A DNA stretch of 21,315 nt from Chloroflexota bacterium (GTDB lineage Bacteria; Chloroflexota; Dehalococcoidia; DSTF01; JACRBR01): NCBI GenBank assembly GCA_025355835.1, contig JANXYW010000428.1, forward strand, positions 1 to 21,315, read 5' to 3'. Every line of letters begins with the position of its first letter. Position 1 is the first letter of the stretch. Below, piece after piece: positions 1 to 6,287 of the stretch. A model generated the notes under the pieces. It ran no database searches, was not told the origin of the DNA, and saw nothing but the letters and a program-made list of their open reading frames with translations. Made by a program: the position numbers and the translations under genes.

Positions 1-48
1 TATTCTCGCGCGCCGCCTCCCTAAAACCTAACACCCAACAACTACAAC
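1..48. other. Non-coding left edge
   Basis: Bases between the window edge and the stop codon of the first CoA-transferase. The only structure is a short AC-rich word series (cctaacacccaacaactac) that looks like a decayed simple repeat. No terminator hairpin is visible for the minus-strand cluster before the window ends. Confidence 0.5.
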
Positions 49-1287
49 CTAGTAGAGCGCCTCAGCGATCAGCGCGTCAGCGATCTCGTCGTCGCTCATG
101 CCCAGGATCTCTTTGCACACGTACTCGTTGTCCTGGCCCAGCAGCGGCGCAGGCGACCGCAGCGTGCCCGGCGTCTTCGACAGCACGAACGGCGCGCCGT
201 CGTACGCCGAGCGCCCAGTCTCCGGATGATCGAGATATTGGTAGTAGCCGCGCGCTTTCAGATGCTCGTCGGCGTCCAGCACATCTCGGGCGTTTTGCAC
301 CACCCCAGCCCCGACGCCCTTCGACTGTAACAGCGTCATCAGCTCTTCGGCTATGTGTTCGAGCGTCCACGCCGTCACGTGTGCGTCCAACTCGTCTTCG
401 TGCTCCTTGCGCGCATCGAGCGTCGCGAACTTCGCATCGCTTGCCCAGCTCGGCGAGCCCATCGCATTGACAAGCCCGCGCCACTGCGCATCATCGAAGA
501 TGCCGAACGCGATCCAGCGATCTTCCGGCTTGTCCTCCCACGTCCCGTCTTTGCAGCGGAACGCGCCGTGCGGCGATGCGTAGGAAATCCTGTTGCCCTT
601 GCGAGTCTGCACTCGCCCGTTCGCAAGATAGTCCATCACCGCGGGCGCAAGCGGAGCCACGGACGATTCGAGCTGCGCCAGCTCGACGCGCTGCCCCTTG
701 CCCGTGCGCTTTCGGTACCGCAACGCCGCAAGGATCCCGACGAGCGTGTGCCCGGGATTGATCACATAGTCCGGATAGTTCGTGCCCAGCCCCATCGGCG
801 GCCGATGCGGAAAGCCGCTCAGTTCGTTGTAGCCTGTGATCGGATTGAGCACCGCGCCGAAGCCGAAGAAGTCCTTGTGCGGGCCGTCGATGCCCTGCAT
901 CGGTTGATACACCGCGATGATCTCCGGGTTGATCTTCCGCAGCGCCTCGTACGTGAAGCCCCATCGCTCTACCATCCGGTTCGTTTGGTTCGTGATGAAG
1001 ATATCGCACCACTTGATCAGCCGGTGCGAGAGCTCGAGCGCGTGCGCGTTGTTGAGGTTGAGCGTGATATCCAGCTTGCCGGCGTTGTAGTTGTTGAAGT
1101 AGCCGCTGACGTTGTAGCCCGTCTTCCCCGTCGCGAACGGCAGCACGCTGCGCAGCCCGTCCACATGCGCCTCCGACTCCACGCGCACCACCGTCGCCCC
1201 AAACCGCCCGAGATTCTCTGCGCAGATCGGCCCCGCCCCGAACCACGAAAAGTCCGCAACCTTGATTCCGTCGAGCGCTTGTTTCAT
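49..1287 (-). CDS. CaiB/BaiF family III CoA-transferase
   Basis: A 412-residue protein of the family III CoA-transferases, which move CoA between carboxylic acids through an enzyme-bound acyl-aspartate. The N-terminal half carries the Rossmann-like CoA-binding part (LDGIKVADFSW at 4-15, LGRFGATVVRVE at 27-38). The typical NYPDYV segment places the probable catalytic Asp at residue 173, followed by ILAALRYRKRTGKGQRVEL. Length is normal for the family. The ATG at 1287 is chosen because family homology begins there and a GGTG-containing ribosome site precedes it; the longer open frame upstream has no family character. It is the last gene of the minus-strand cluster, 73 bases after a second CoA-transferase. 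The acid substrate cannot be told from sequence. The family assignment is secure, the specific reaction is not. Confidence 0.93.
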   Translation of the reverse strand: MKQALDGIKVADFSWFGAGPICAENLGRFGATVVRVESEAHVDGLRSVLPFATGKTGYNVSGYFNNYNAGKLDITLNLNNAHALELSHRLIKWCDIFITNQTNRMVERWGFTYEALRKINPEIIAVYQPMQGIDGPHKDFFGFGAVLNPITGYNELSGFPHRPPMGLGTNYPDYVINPGHTLVGILAALRYRKRTGKGQRVELAQLESSVAPLAPAVMDYLANGRVQTRKGNRISYASPHGAFRCKDGTWEDKPEDRWIAFGIFDDAQWRGLVNAMGSPSWASDAKFATLDARKEHEDELDAHVTAWTLEHIAEELMTLLQSKGVGAGVVQNARDVLDADEHLKARGYYQYLDHPETGRSAYDGAPFVLSKTPGTLRSPAPLLGQDNEYVCKEILGMSDDEIADALIAEALY

Positions 1288-1288
1288 T

Positions 1289-1318
1289 GGTTCACCACAG
1301 AGACACAGAGGCACAGAG
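1289..1318 (-). repeat. C/T-rich ~30-bp repeat ending GGTGAACC, copy 1
   Basis: On the minus strand this reads as three to four CTCTGTG-like words ending in GGTGAACC immediately before the ATG at 1287, so the repeat itself supplies the ribosome-binding site. A second copy lies at 7222-7253 on the plus strand, and every substitution between the two is a C/T transition. Similar accessory words are scattered in other environmental bacterial genomes, from memory; the copy pair here is seen directly. Confidence 0.6.
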
Positions 1319-1360
1319 TTTGGGATGGGATTGTCGGGAGAGGTTGCGTCGCAATCATCG

Positions 1361-2644
1361 CTAGAAAACTCCTTCCGCGTGTAGGCGCGGGAGATCGGCC
1401 GGCGACACACCAAGCGCGCCGAACACCTCCGCGTTGTGCTCACCCGGCAGCGGCGGCCGCCGTCGTAGCGACCACGGCGTCTCCGTCAGCCGATACGGCG
1501 GCCCCGCGTACCGCACCGTCGTGCCGCCCAGATGATCGTGCGGCACGTCCTGGTACCACTTCCGATACGCCAACTGCGGATTCTTCGCCAGATCCTCCGG
1601 CGTCGAGACGATGCCGATCATGATGCGCTGCTTCTGCGCCTCTTCATACATTGTCCATTTGCTCATGCTCGCGCAGAACCGCTTGAACACCTGGTACATG
1701 TGCGCCAGCACGTTGAGGCGCTCTGCCAATTTTTCCGGCTCTTGCACGAGACTCGTCAAAAACCGCAGGTTCAGACCCTGAATCATCGAGAGATTCGGCT
1801 CTTCGTTGAGATCTTCCGCGAGACCCTCGCGATTCATCCAGTCCAGCATCACCGTCCACGCGGCCCCGCCCGGCGTGCCGAGGTATGCGAAAATCTGCCC
1901 GTCCTTCGTGTCGAAGATGCCGATGCCCGGCAGATCGATCGGGATGATGCCGCGCGACCCGGTGCGCGTCGCGACGCGCTGGTTCATGTCGTACGTCATC
2001 ATCGCCGTCTCCTGGTTGATCGACAGCGCTTCCTGCATCGAGACATCGACGTGCTGCCCCTCGCCCGAGTTGTCGCGATGGAACAGCGCCATCATCGTGC
2101 CGCACGCGCCATCGATGCCCGCGCACACGTAGCCCTGGTTGCCGTACGCCCGGTTCGGTGGATCTTCTTTCTCACCGGCCAGCGTCATCATCCCGCTCAT
2201 CGCCACGCCGACGATGTCCGACCACGCGTAACGCGCGTGCGGCCCCGTCTGCCCGAATCCCGTGATCGATGTGAGAATGATGTCCGGCCGGATCGCGCAC
2301 AGCCCTGCGTACCCCAACCCCATCGCATCGAGGTATCCCGGCGTGAACGTCTCTACGACGATATCTGCGGTCGCAACGAGCTTCTCGAACAGCGCGCGCC
2401 CCTCCGGCTTCGTGAAGTCGAGCGTCACGCTGCGTTTGTTCGTGTTGAGGTTGAAGAACGAGAGGCTGCGATCCGCCGCGCGCTCGTCGTGCCAGAACGG
2501 GCCGATGTCGCGCATCGGATCGCCGTCCGGCGGCTCGATGCGGATCACGTCCGCGCCCAGATCCGCCAGCAGCTTCGTCGCGTACACCCCCGTCTCGCCA
2601 GCGAGATCGAGGATGCGAATATCGTCGAGCGCGGAATCGGTCAT
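1361..2644 (-). CDS. CaiB/BaiF family III CoA-transferase paralogue, Asp-less
   Basis: A 427-residue family III CoA-transferase homologue. The N-terminal CoA-binding segment (IRILDLAGETG, LLADLGADVIRIEPPDGDP) and the later ALFHRDNSGEGQHVDVSMQE segment are typical. At the place where family members have the catalytic Asp of D-x-x-x-G, this protein has Tyr172 (QGYVCAGIDGACG), judged by counting back from the conserved ALxHR motif without a gap. It may therefore be a non-catalytic partner subunit, use another nucleophile, or belong to a divergent subfamily. The ATG at 2644 is picked because homology starts there; its ribosome site (GAGGA, about 12 bases away) is weak and lies within an 11-bp direct repeat. 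The gene lies between the SDR gene and the other CoA-transferase on the same strand. Confidence 0.92.
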   Translation of the reverse strand: MTDSALDDIRILDLAGETGVYATKLLADLGADVIRIEPPDGDPMRDIGPFWHDERAADRSLSFFNLNTNKRSVTLDFTKPEGRALFEKLVATADIVVETFTPGYLDAMGLGYAGLCAIRPDIILTSITGFGQTGPHARYAWSDIVGVAMSGMMTLAGEKEDPPNRAYGNQGYVCAGIDGACGTMMALFHRDNSGEGQHVDVSMQEALSINQETAMMTYDMNQRVATRTGSRGIIPIDLPGIGIFDTKDGQIFAYLGTPGGAAWTVMLDWMNREGLAEDLNEEPNLSMIQGLNLRFLTSLVQEPEKLAERLNVLAHMYQVFKRFCASMSKWTMYEEAQKQRIMIGIVSTPEDLAKNPQLAYRKWYQDVPHDHLGGTTVRYAGPPYRLTETPWSLRRRPPLPGEHNAEVFGALGVSPADLPRLHAEGVF

Positions 2645-2646
2645 GT

Positions 2647-2671
2647 CGGTCGTCAGTCCTCGGTCGTCAGT
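2647..2671. repeat. 11-bp direct repeat before CoA-transferase start
   Basis: CGGTCGTCAGT occurs at 2647-2657 and again at 2661-2671, separated by three bases, just upstream of the start codon at 2644. It fills part of the 82-base gap between the SDR and CoA-transferase genes. It may be a small mobile-type repeat word or a regulator site; nothing decides between these. Confidence 0.6.
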
Positions 2672-2726
2672 GATCCGCTTGAGGTCGATTGTCGTGTGAG
2701 TGCGGCGTTCTGGCAAGTCGCCCGCG

Positions 2727-3563
2727 CTAGGCTTGGGGTGCCCCCGGCCACGGGTGCTGCTGCGTCGCGCGCATCACCGCCTGTGCCGCCGAATCGAGAT
2801 CCGGCCCGCGGCGGAGCGTATGCCCGCCATCCGACGCGATCACTTGCCCCGTGATCCACGACGATTCCGGCCCGATGAGGAACCGCACCGCCTCGCTGAT
2901 ATCCTCCGGCGTCCCCAGCCGGCGCAGCGGCATCTGATCGAGGTAGTCGGCCTGAATCGGCGGGTTCGCGACGAGCGGCGCCGCCATGTCCGTCGGCACC
3001 AGCCCCGGCCGCACGGCGTTCACGCGGATACCCGCGCCGCCAAGTTCGTCGGCGGCGTTGCGCACGAGCATCTCCAGCCCCGCTTTCGACACGCAGTACG
3101 CCGTCATCCATCGATGCGTCAGCACACCCGCGATCGACGAGATCGCGACGATCGATCCGCCGCCCGCGACCATCGCGCGCCCCGCGTACTTCAGCGTCAG
3201 CATCGTGCCGGTGATGTTCGTCGCCAGCACCGCGTCCCACTGCGCACGATCCATATCGAGCAGCGGCCCGAACGATCCTGTGCCGGCCGCCGCGACGCAT
3301 CCGTGGAGCGCGCTGTTTGCGTCGCAAGCAACCTTCACTGCCGCCGCGACATCATCTTCGTTCGCGACATCGCCAACTGCGACGCGCACATCGGCACCCG
3401 GTGAGGCGCGCAGCTGAGCTGCGGCCGCTTCGAGCTTCTGCTGCGTCCGCCCCATCAGTGTCACGACGCCGCCATCCGCACGCAGCCGCGCCGCGCACGC
3501 CAGCCCGATTCCGGATCCGCCGCCGGTTATGAGGAAGTGCTGCCCGCTCAGAAGATCGCTCAA
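2727..3563 (-). CDS. SDR-family NAD(P)-dependent oxidoreductase
   Basis: A 278-residue classical short-chain dehydrogenase/reductase, which oxidises or reduces a hydroxyl/keto group with NAD(P). The nucleotide-binding TGGGSGIG lies at 13-20, a structural Asn at 116 (TNITG), Ser at 142-143 and the YxxxK pair at Tyr156/Lys160. The usual NNAG motif is replaced by AAAG near 91-94. The C-terminal DGGHTLRRGPD tail is of a type common in acyl-CoA-metabolism SDRs. I choose the TTG at 3563 because it overlaps the upstream stop as TTGA, is preceded by GGTGAAGG at proper distance, and gives MSDLLSGQHFLITGG, a normal N-terminus. No ATG is available nearby. Translation is probably coupled to the upstream flavoprotein gene. 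The substrate is unknown; an acyl-CoA-related hydroxyl is a guess from context. Confidence 0.9.
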   Translation of the reverse strand: MSDLLSGQHFLITGGGSGIGLACAARLRADGGVVTLMGRTQQKLEAAAAQLRASPGADVRVAVGDVANEDDVAAAVKVACDANSALHGCVAAAGTGSFGPLLDMDRAQWDAVLATNITGTMLTLKYAGRAMVAGGGSIVAISSIAGVLTHRWMTAYCVSKAGLEMLVRNAADELGGAGIRVNAVRPGLVPTDMAAPLVANPPIQADYLDQMPLRRLGTPEDISEAVRFLIGPESSWITGQVIASDGGHTLRRGPDLDSAAQAVMRATQQHPWPGAPQA

Positions 3564-4729
3564 AGCGAGGCCTTCACCCGCCGCGGCATCCCCTCGGCGA
3601 TGATCTCCGCCGCTTCGCGCACCATGTCTTCGAAGATGTCCTTCGCCGCGCGCATCTCGTGCAGCATGCCCGAGATCTGCCCCGCCGGGTTCATCAGCAA
3701 CTCGAGCTTGTTCGCCTGCCGCGCGCCCGACATGATCTCGCCTGAGACGATGCCCTGCATGCCCATCGGCAGCGCGTCCAACTTCTGCGATTCCCAATAC
3801 TCGATGAGCGGGTTGTTGATGTTGCGCATCGTCTTGCCGCTGTACAGCCGCGTCACGCGCGTGTCTTCTTCTGTCGCCGCGAGGATGCGTTCCTTCAGCA
3901 GGTCCGGCCACGTCGCCTCGCGCGATACGAGGAACGCCGTGCCGATCCAGACGCCGTCGCACCCCATCGCCAGCGCGCCCGCGATGCCCCGCCCGTCACC
4001 GATGCCGCCTGCTGCGCACACCGCCGTCGGCGCAACCGCATCGATCACCTGCGGCAGCAGCGCCATCGTGCCGATGCGCCCCGTGTGGCCACCGGCTTCG
4101 GTGCCCTGCGCCACCACCACATCGGTGCCGCCGTCCGCGATCCTTCGCGCGTTCTTCACGTTGCCGACGAGGCCGATCACCTTTGCGCCCTGCGCGTGGA
4201 ATTGCTCGACCCACGGCGCCGGATTACCCAGCCCCGCCGCGAACACCGGCACCTTCAGATCGAGAATCGCCTCAACCTGCCGCTTCGAGAAATCGCCCGA
4301 ACCGAGCCGGCTCATCCCCGATGTCCATGCCTGATCCTCGCCCTTCGCGGGCAGCCCGAACTCGTGCTCGGCGTTGTCGATGAACGTGTTGTACGCCGCC
4401 GGCAAGTAATCGCGCGGCCGTTTCGGTGCGTCAGATGCCGAGGCAGATTCCTTCACGTCAGCGGATGGCGCGGGGCGCGGCGTCGAAACACCCGAAGGCA
4501 GCAGCACATCGACCCCGAACGGCTTCGACGTCAGATCGCGGATCCGGCGCACCTGCCGCTCGATCTCGTCCGCAGGCATCGATGCCGCGCCGACGATGCC
4601 GAGGCCGCCGGCCTCGGACACCGCCGCCACCAGCTCCGCCGTCGACACGCCCCCCATCCCCGCAAGGATGATCGGGTACTCGATATCCAGAATGTCGCAA
4701 AGCCGCGTTCGTAGTACAGGCCGCGCCAT
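3560..4729 (-). CDS. Nitronate monooxygenase / 2-nitropropane dioxygenase-like FMN protein
   Basis: A 389-residue TIM-barrel flavoprotein of the NMO/2-NPD family, whose members bind FMN and oxidise nitronates; relatives also act as enoyl-ACP reductases. Evidence: MARPVLRTRLCDILDIEYPI start, LAGMGGVSTAELVAAVSEAGGLG at 22-44, the QGTEAGGHTG motif with the conserved His at residue 215, and GGIGDGRGIAGALAMGCDGV at 241-260 for FMN phosphate binding. A polar insertion at about 82-125, rich in Ala, Ser, Pro and Lys, follows the VDVLLP strand. The ATG at 4729 has an excellent GGAGGTG site; an in-frame ATG six codons upstream lies before that site and is less likely. It is the first gene of the minus-strand cluster. 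With CoA-transferases and an SDR beside it, a role in acyl-CoA or acid metabolism is as likely as nitronate detoxification. Confidence 0.92.
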   Translation of the reverse strand: MARPVLRTRLCDILDIEYPIILAGMGGVSTAELVAAVSEAGGLGIVGAASMPADEIERQVRRIRDLTSKPFGVDVLLPSGVSTPRPAPSADVKESASASDAPKRPRDYLPAAYNTFIDNAEHEFGLPAKGEDQAWTSGMSRLGSGDFSKRQVEAILDLKVPVFAAGLGNPAPWVEQFHAQGAKVIGLVGNVKNARRIADGGTDVVVAQGTEAGGHTGRIGTMALLPQVIDAVAPTAVCAAGGIGDGRGIAGALAMGCDGVWIGTAFLVSREATWPDLLKERILAATEEDTRVTRLYSGKTMRNINNPLIEYWESQKLDALPMGMQGIVSGEIMSGARQANKLELLMNPAGQISGMLHEMRAAKDIFEDMVREAAEIIAEGMPRRVKASL

Positions 4730-4809
4730 GGGCACCTCCAAGTTCATCGTCGCCCGATGATCGCAGACTCGCCGCGAGCGAGATCCGCACCAGACGTAAC
4801 GGTGCCGCC

Positions 4810-4838
4810 AATCTATCTCCCACCCCCACCCGGAGCAA
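4810..4838 (-). promoter_or_regulatory. Possible sigma-70-type promoter of the NMO cluster
   Basis: On the minus strand TTGCTC (4833-4838) and TAGATT (4810-4815) are spaced by 17 bases and lie about 80 bases upstream of the start at 4729. The -35 matches only three of six consensus bases, so this is a weak candidate. Confidence 0.3.
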
Positions 4839-4873
4839 GAACGCATGTCTCGCCATCAACATTCAACCGTGTC

Positions 4874-4904
4874 GTAGCGCGGGCTGAAAAGCCCGCGGAG
4901 CGCT
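4874..4904. repeat. Palindromic repeat, 8-bp stem with GAAA loop
   Basis: cgcgggct (4878-4885), loop gaaa, agcccgcg (4890-4897), flanked by GTAG and AGCGCT. A perfect GC stem with a stable tetraloop. It resembles a REP-like family seen in environmental genomes. A decayed relative, starting GTAGCG and containing GGACTTCAATCC, follows at 4949-4974, about 75 bases on. Confidence 0.6.
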
Positions 4905-4948
4905 CGTGCAAGGCGCCACCGCAGCTCAACTTCCGGCCAACACCGCCC

Positions 4949-4974
4949 GTAGCGTGGACTTCAATCCGTGCGCT
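4949..4974. repeat. Decayed copy of the GTAGCG palindromic repeat
   Basis: GTAGCGtGGACTtcaATCCgtGCGCT keeps the outer words and overall dyad of the 4874-4904 element, but several stem pairs have become G-T wobbles or mismatches. The similarity is visible by eye. Whether both descend from one element needs genome-wide copies. Confidence 0.4.
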
Positions 4975-5051
4975 GCTCGTTCCGCCGCCGCCATAGGATC
5001 ACCGCATCCCATGGCTGAACGACAGCGATGCCAGAACACTGGCCGAAACGC

Positions 5052-5100
5052 TCCCCTCGCCACATCGTGGAGATCGGGTGGCCGAAGGCCGGGCGTGAGG
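5052..5100. repeat. Composite hairpin repeat, relative of 8443-8489
   Basis: Contains tcccctcgccacatcgtgg and then a 4-bp GGCC stem with GAA loop (5080-5090) followed by GGGCGTGAGGT. The 8443-8489 element has the same layout: pyrimidine-rich arm, 4-bp stem with GAA loop, then GTGAGGT. It is inferred to be a decayed member of one repeat family. Confidence 0.4.
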
Positions 5101-5270
5101 TGCGCCGCTGGCTCCATACCCGGGTGTAACGCCCGCTCGGTCGGTACGCGATCAGCGTCGAAGATGAGATCGCATTCGCCGGACGGTCAAGGCGAAGCAG
5201 GGCGTCGGCTGACTATCGTGGTGCTCGAAGGCACCCGCCCTTCGCGTGCATCCTTGGAGCCGGTCCGCGC

Positions 5271-5603
5271 CTAGCTGCCGCGTGTCCTGAAGGCCCTCGC
5301 TATGCCAATGGCGCCGGCTCCGGCGAACACAATGGCCAGTGCCACGGACAGTGCCGTATCCCGCCAATCCGAGCGTCGCGTGGCGCTTCCGGTGGCCGGG
5401 AGGGCCGCAGCCGCGCCACCGCCAGGAGCCCCGGGGCCGGCGCCAGCGATCCGCCCGGGGGCAGCAATGACGAGATCGACCCTGGCATCACCGCTTGAGA
5501 ATGTAGGAACCGCTTGAAGGGTCAAGCGGACAGAGCCGTCGGGGATTGGCAAGGATGATCGAGAAGCCACGCTGGGCGACCCCTGTGCAACCCGGCGCAT
5601 CAA
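5271..5603 (-). pseudogene. C-terminal half of LPATG wall-anchored protein, out of frame
   Basis: This frame carries the missing tail of the protein that starts at 6021. From about 5540 to the TAG at 5271 it reads DGSVRLTLQAVPTFSSGDAR, then a glycine/alanine linker, LPATG, a hydrophobic segment (TALSVALAIVFAGAGAIGIA) and the short basic end RAFRTRGS. This is the exact layout of a sortase cell-wall sorting signal. The ATG at 5603 is not a credible start, because codons before about 5544 read as a shadow of the upstream frame. Removing one C from the CCCC run (plus-strand GGGG at 5541-5544) joins the halves into a 249-residue protein. The break may be a true mutation, programmed slippage or a sequencing or assembly error. 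Confidence 0.7.
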
Positions 5604-6021
5604 CGGCTACGGTGAGCTGCGGAAGCGTGACTGTTTCGAGGTTCGACAAGGCAGCGATGATGGCGGGCGTAATTGCGACCTGATCGCACACGCTCTCTCC
5701 CACGCGGATCTGAATGGACGAGCCTTCCGTAATAGTCTGCATAAGGCCGTCTGGAGAGCGCTCTTCGCGGACAGTCGCGGTAATGATTTGGGTTGCGCCC
5801 GCGGGCGGCGGAGTCAAGGGAAGCGGCGTGGGCGTGGCGCTTGCGAGCGTACCGGTTGGGGCGGGGCTAACGCTGGAGGCAGGTGACACGCTCGCCGTGA
5901 CAGCCGCAGCAGCCTCGCCAGCGAGTGGAGTAACCCGGGCGGCGGCCATCTGGATGGTCATCGCCACGGCAGCTAATAACGCGGCGACCAGGGTCGTGGT
6001 GGCGACGGGCGCAGCGCGCAT
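5488..6021 (-). CDS. Secreted protein, N-terminal part of a frameshifted LPATG surface protein
   Basis: A 177-residue frame starting with a signal peptide (ATTTLVAALLAAVAMTIQMA, residues 7-26). A low-complexity Ser/Pro/Thr segment follows (about 45-75), then a small domain with two Cys residues (VCDQVAITPA at 111-120, APGCTGVAQRG at 142-152) that probably form a disulphide. After Asn159-Pro160 the frame turns into a short unrelated tail ending at 5488, while the next frame carries the natural continuation with a sorting signal. The ATG at 6021 has a good AAAGGAAG site. A convincing promoter with a dyad symmetry over the -35 box lies upstream. The gene is on its own, with the dockerin gene divergent. 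The domain is not one I recognise; a surface-displayed protein is inferred. Confidence 0.75.
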   Translation of the reverse strand: MRAAPVATTTLVAALLAAVAMTIQMAAARVTPLAGEAAAAVTASVSPASSVSPAPTGTLASATPTPLPLTPPPAGATQIITATVREERSPDGLMQTITEGSSIQIRVGESVCDQVAITPAIIAALSNLETVTLPQLTVAVDAPGCTGVAQRGFSIILANPRRLCPLDPSSGSYILKR

Positions 6022-6058
6022 GGCGACTTCCTTTCCGCATACTGACCACGATGATATT

Positions 6059-6088
6059 AGTATTGGAGGGGATCAGTCTAATTGTCAA
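6059..6088 (-). promoter_or_regulatory. Sigma-70-type promoter of the LPATG protein gene
   Basis: On the minus strand a perfect TTGACA (6083-6088) and AATACT (6059-6064) are separated by 18 bases, with an AT-rich region around them that stands out from the GC-rich background. The start codon is 38 bases past the -10 box. Confidence 0.65.
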
Positions 6089-6092
6089 TTAG
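6078..6092. promoter_or_regulatory. Perfect palindrome CTAATTG-T-CAATTAG over the -35 box
   Basis: A 7-1-7 perfect inverted repeat that contains the whole -35 hexamer of the minus-strand promoter. The position and symmetry suit a dimeric repressor operator. No regulator gene is adjacent, so the binding protein is unknown. Confidence 0.5.
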
Positions 6093-6287
6093 GGTTAAAA
6101 CGCACCCGTATGACCACCCCCAACCATAACGACACCGGAAATTTGTTTCCTGAATCCCAACAGTACCTATCGCGCTCGCCGATGCTACACATAGGGAGGA
6201 TTAGCCGGATGCCACGCGCTGTGGGGGCGCGCCGTATCGTTTGACTACCCTCCATGGCGGCTCACATCTATCAGTTCACGATGGGGG

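Larger units (their letters stand above)
4730..5270. other. Gene-free stretch with degraded palindromic repeats
   Basis: About 540 bases without a credible gene: open frames on both strands are short, lack ribosome sites and look like GC-rich shadows. The content is a series of imperfect palindromes (4874-4904, 4949-4974, 5052-5100, 5118-5136). It also contains the probable promoter of the minus-strand cluster near 4810-4838. It separates that cluster from the LPATG protein region. Confidence 0.6.

Noticed and set aside
355..1623. Long plus-strand open frame opposite the first CoA-transferase
   Set aside because: Arg/His-rich, low-complexity product without motifs; it is the antisense shadow of two GC-rich minus-strand genes.
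1532..2854. 440-residue plus-strand open frame opposite the second CoA-transferase
   Set aside because: Composition (Arg, His, Val) is typical of antisense frames in GC-rich genes, and the opposite strand has clear family motifs.
4906..5274. 122-residue plus-strand open frame in the gene-free stretch
   Set aside because: No ribosome site, no domain-like composition, and it runs through palindromic repeats.
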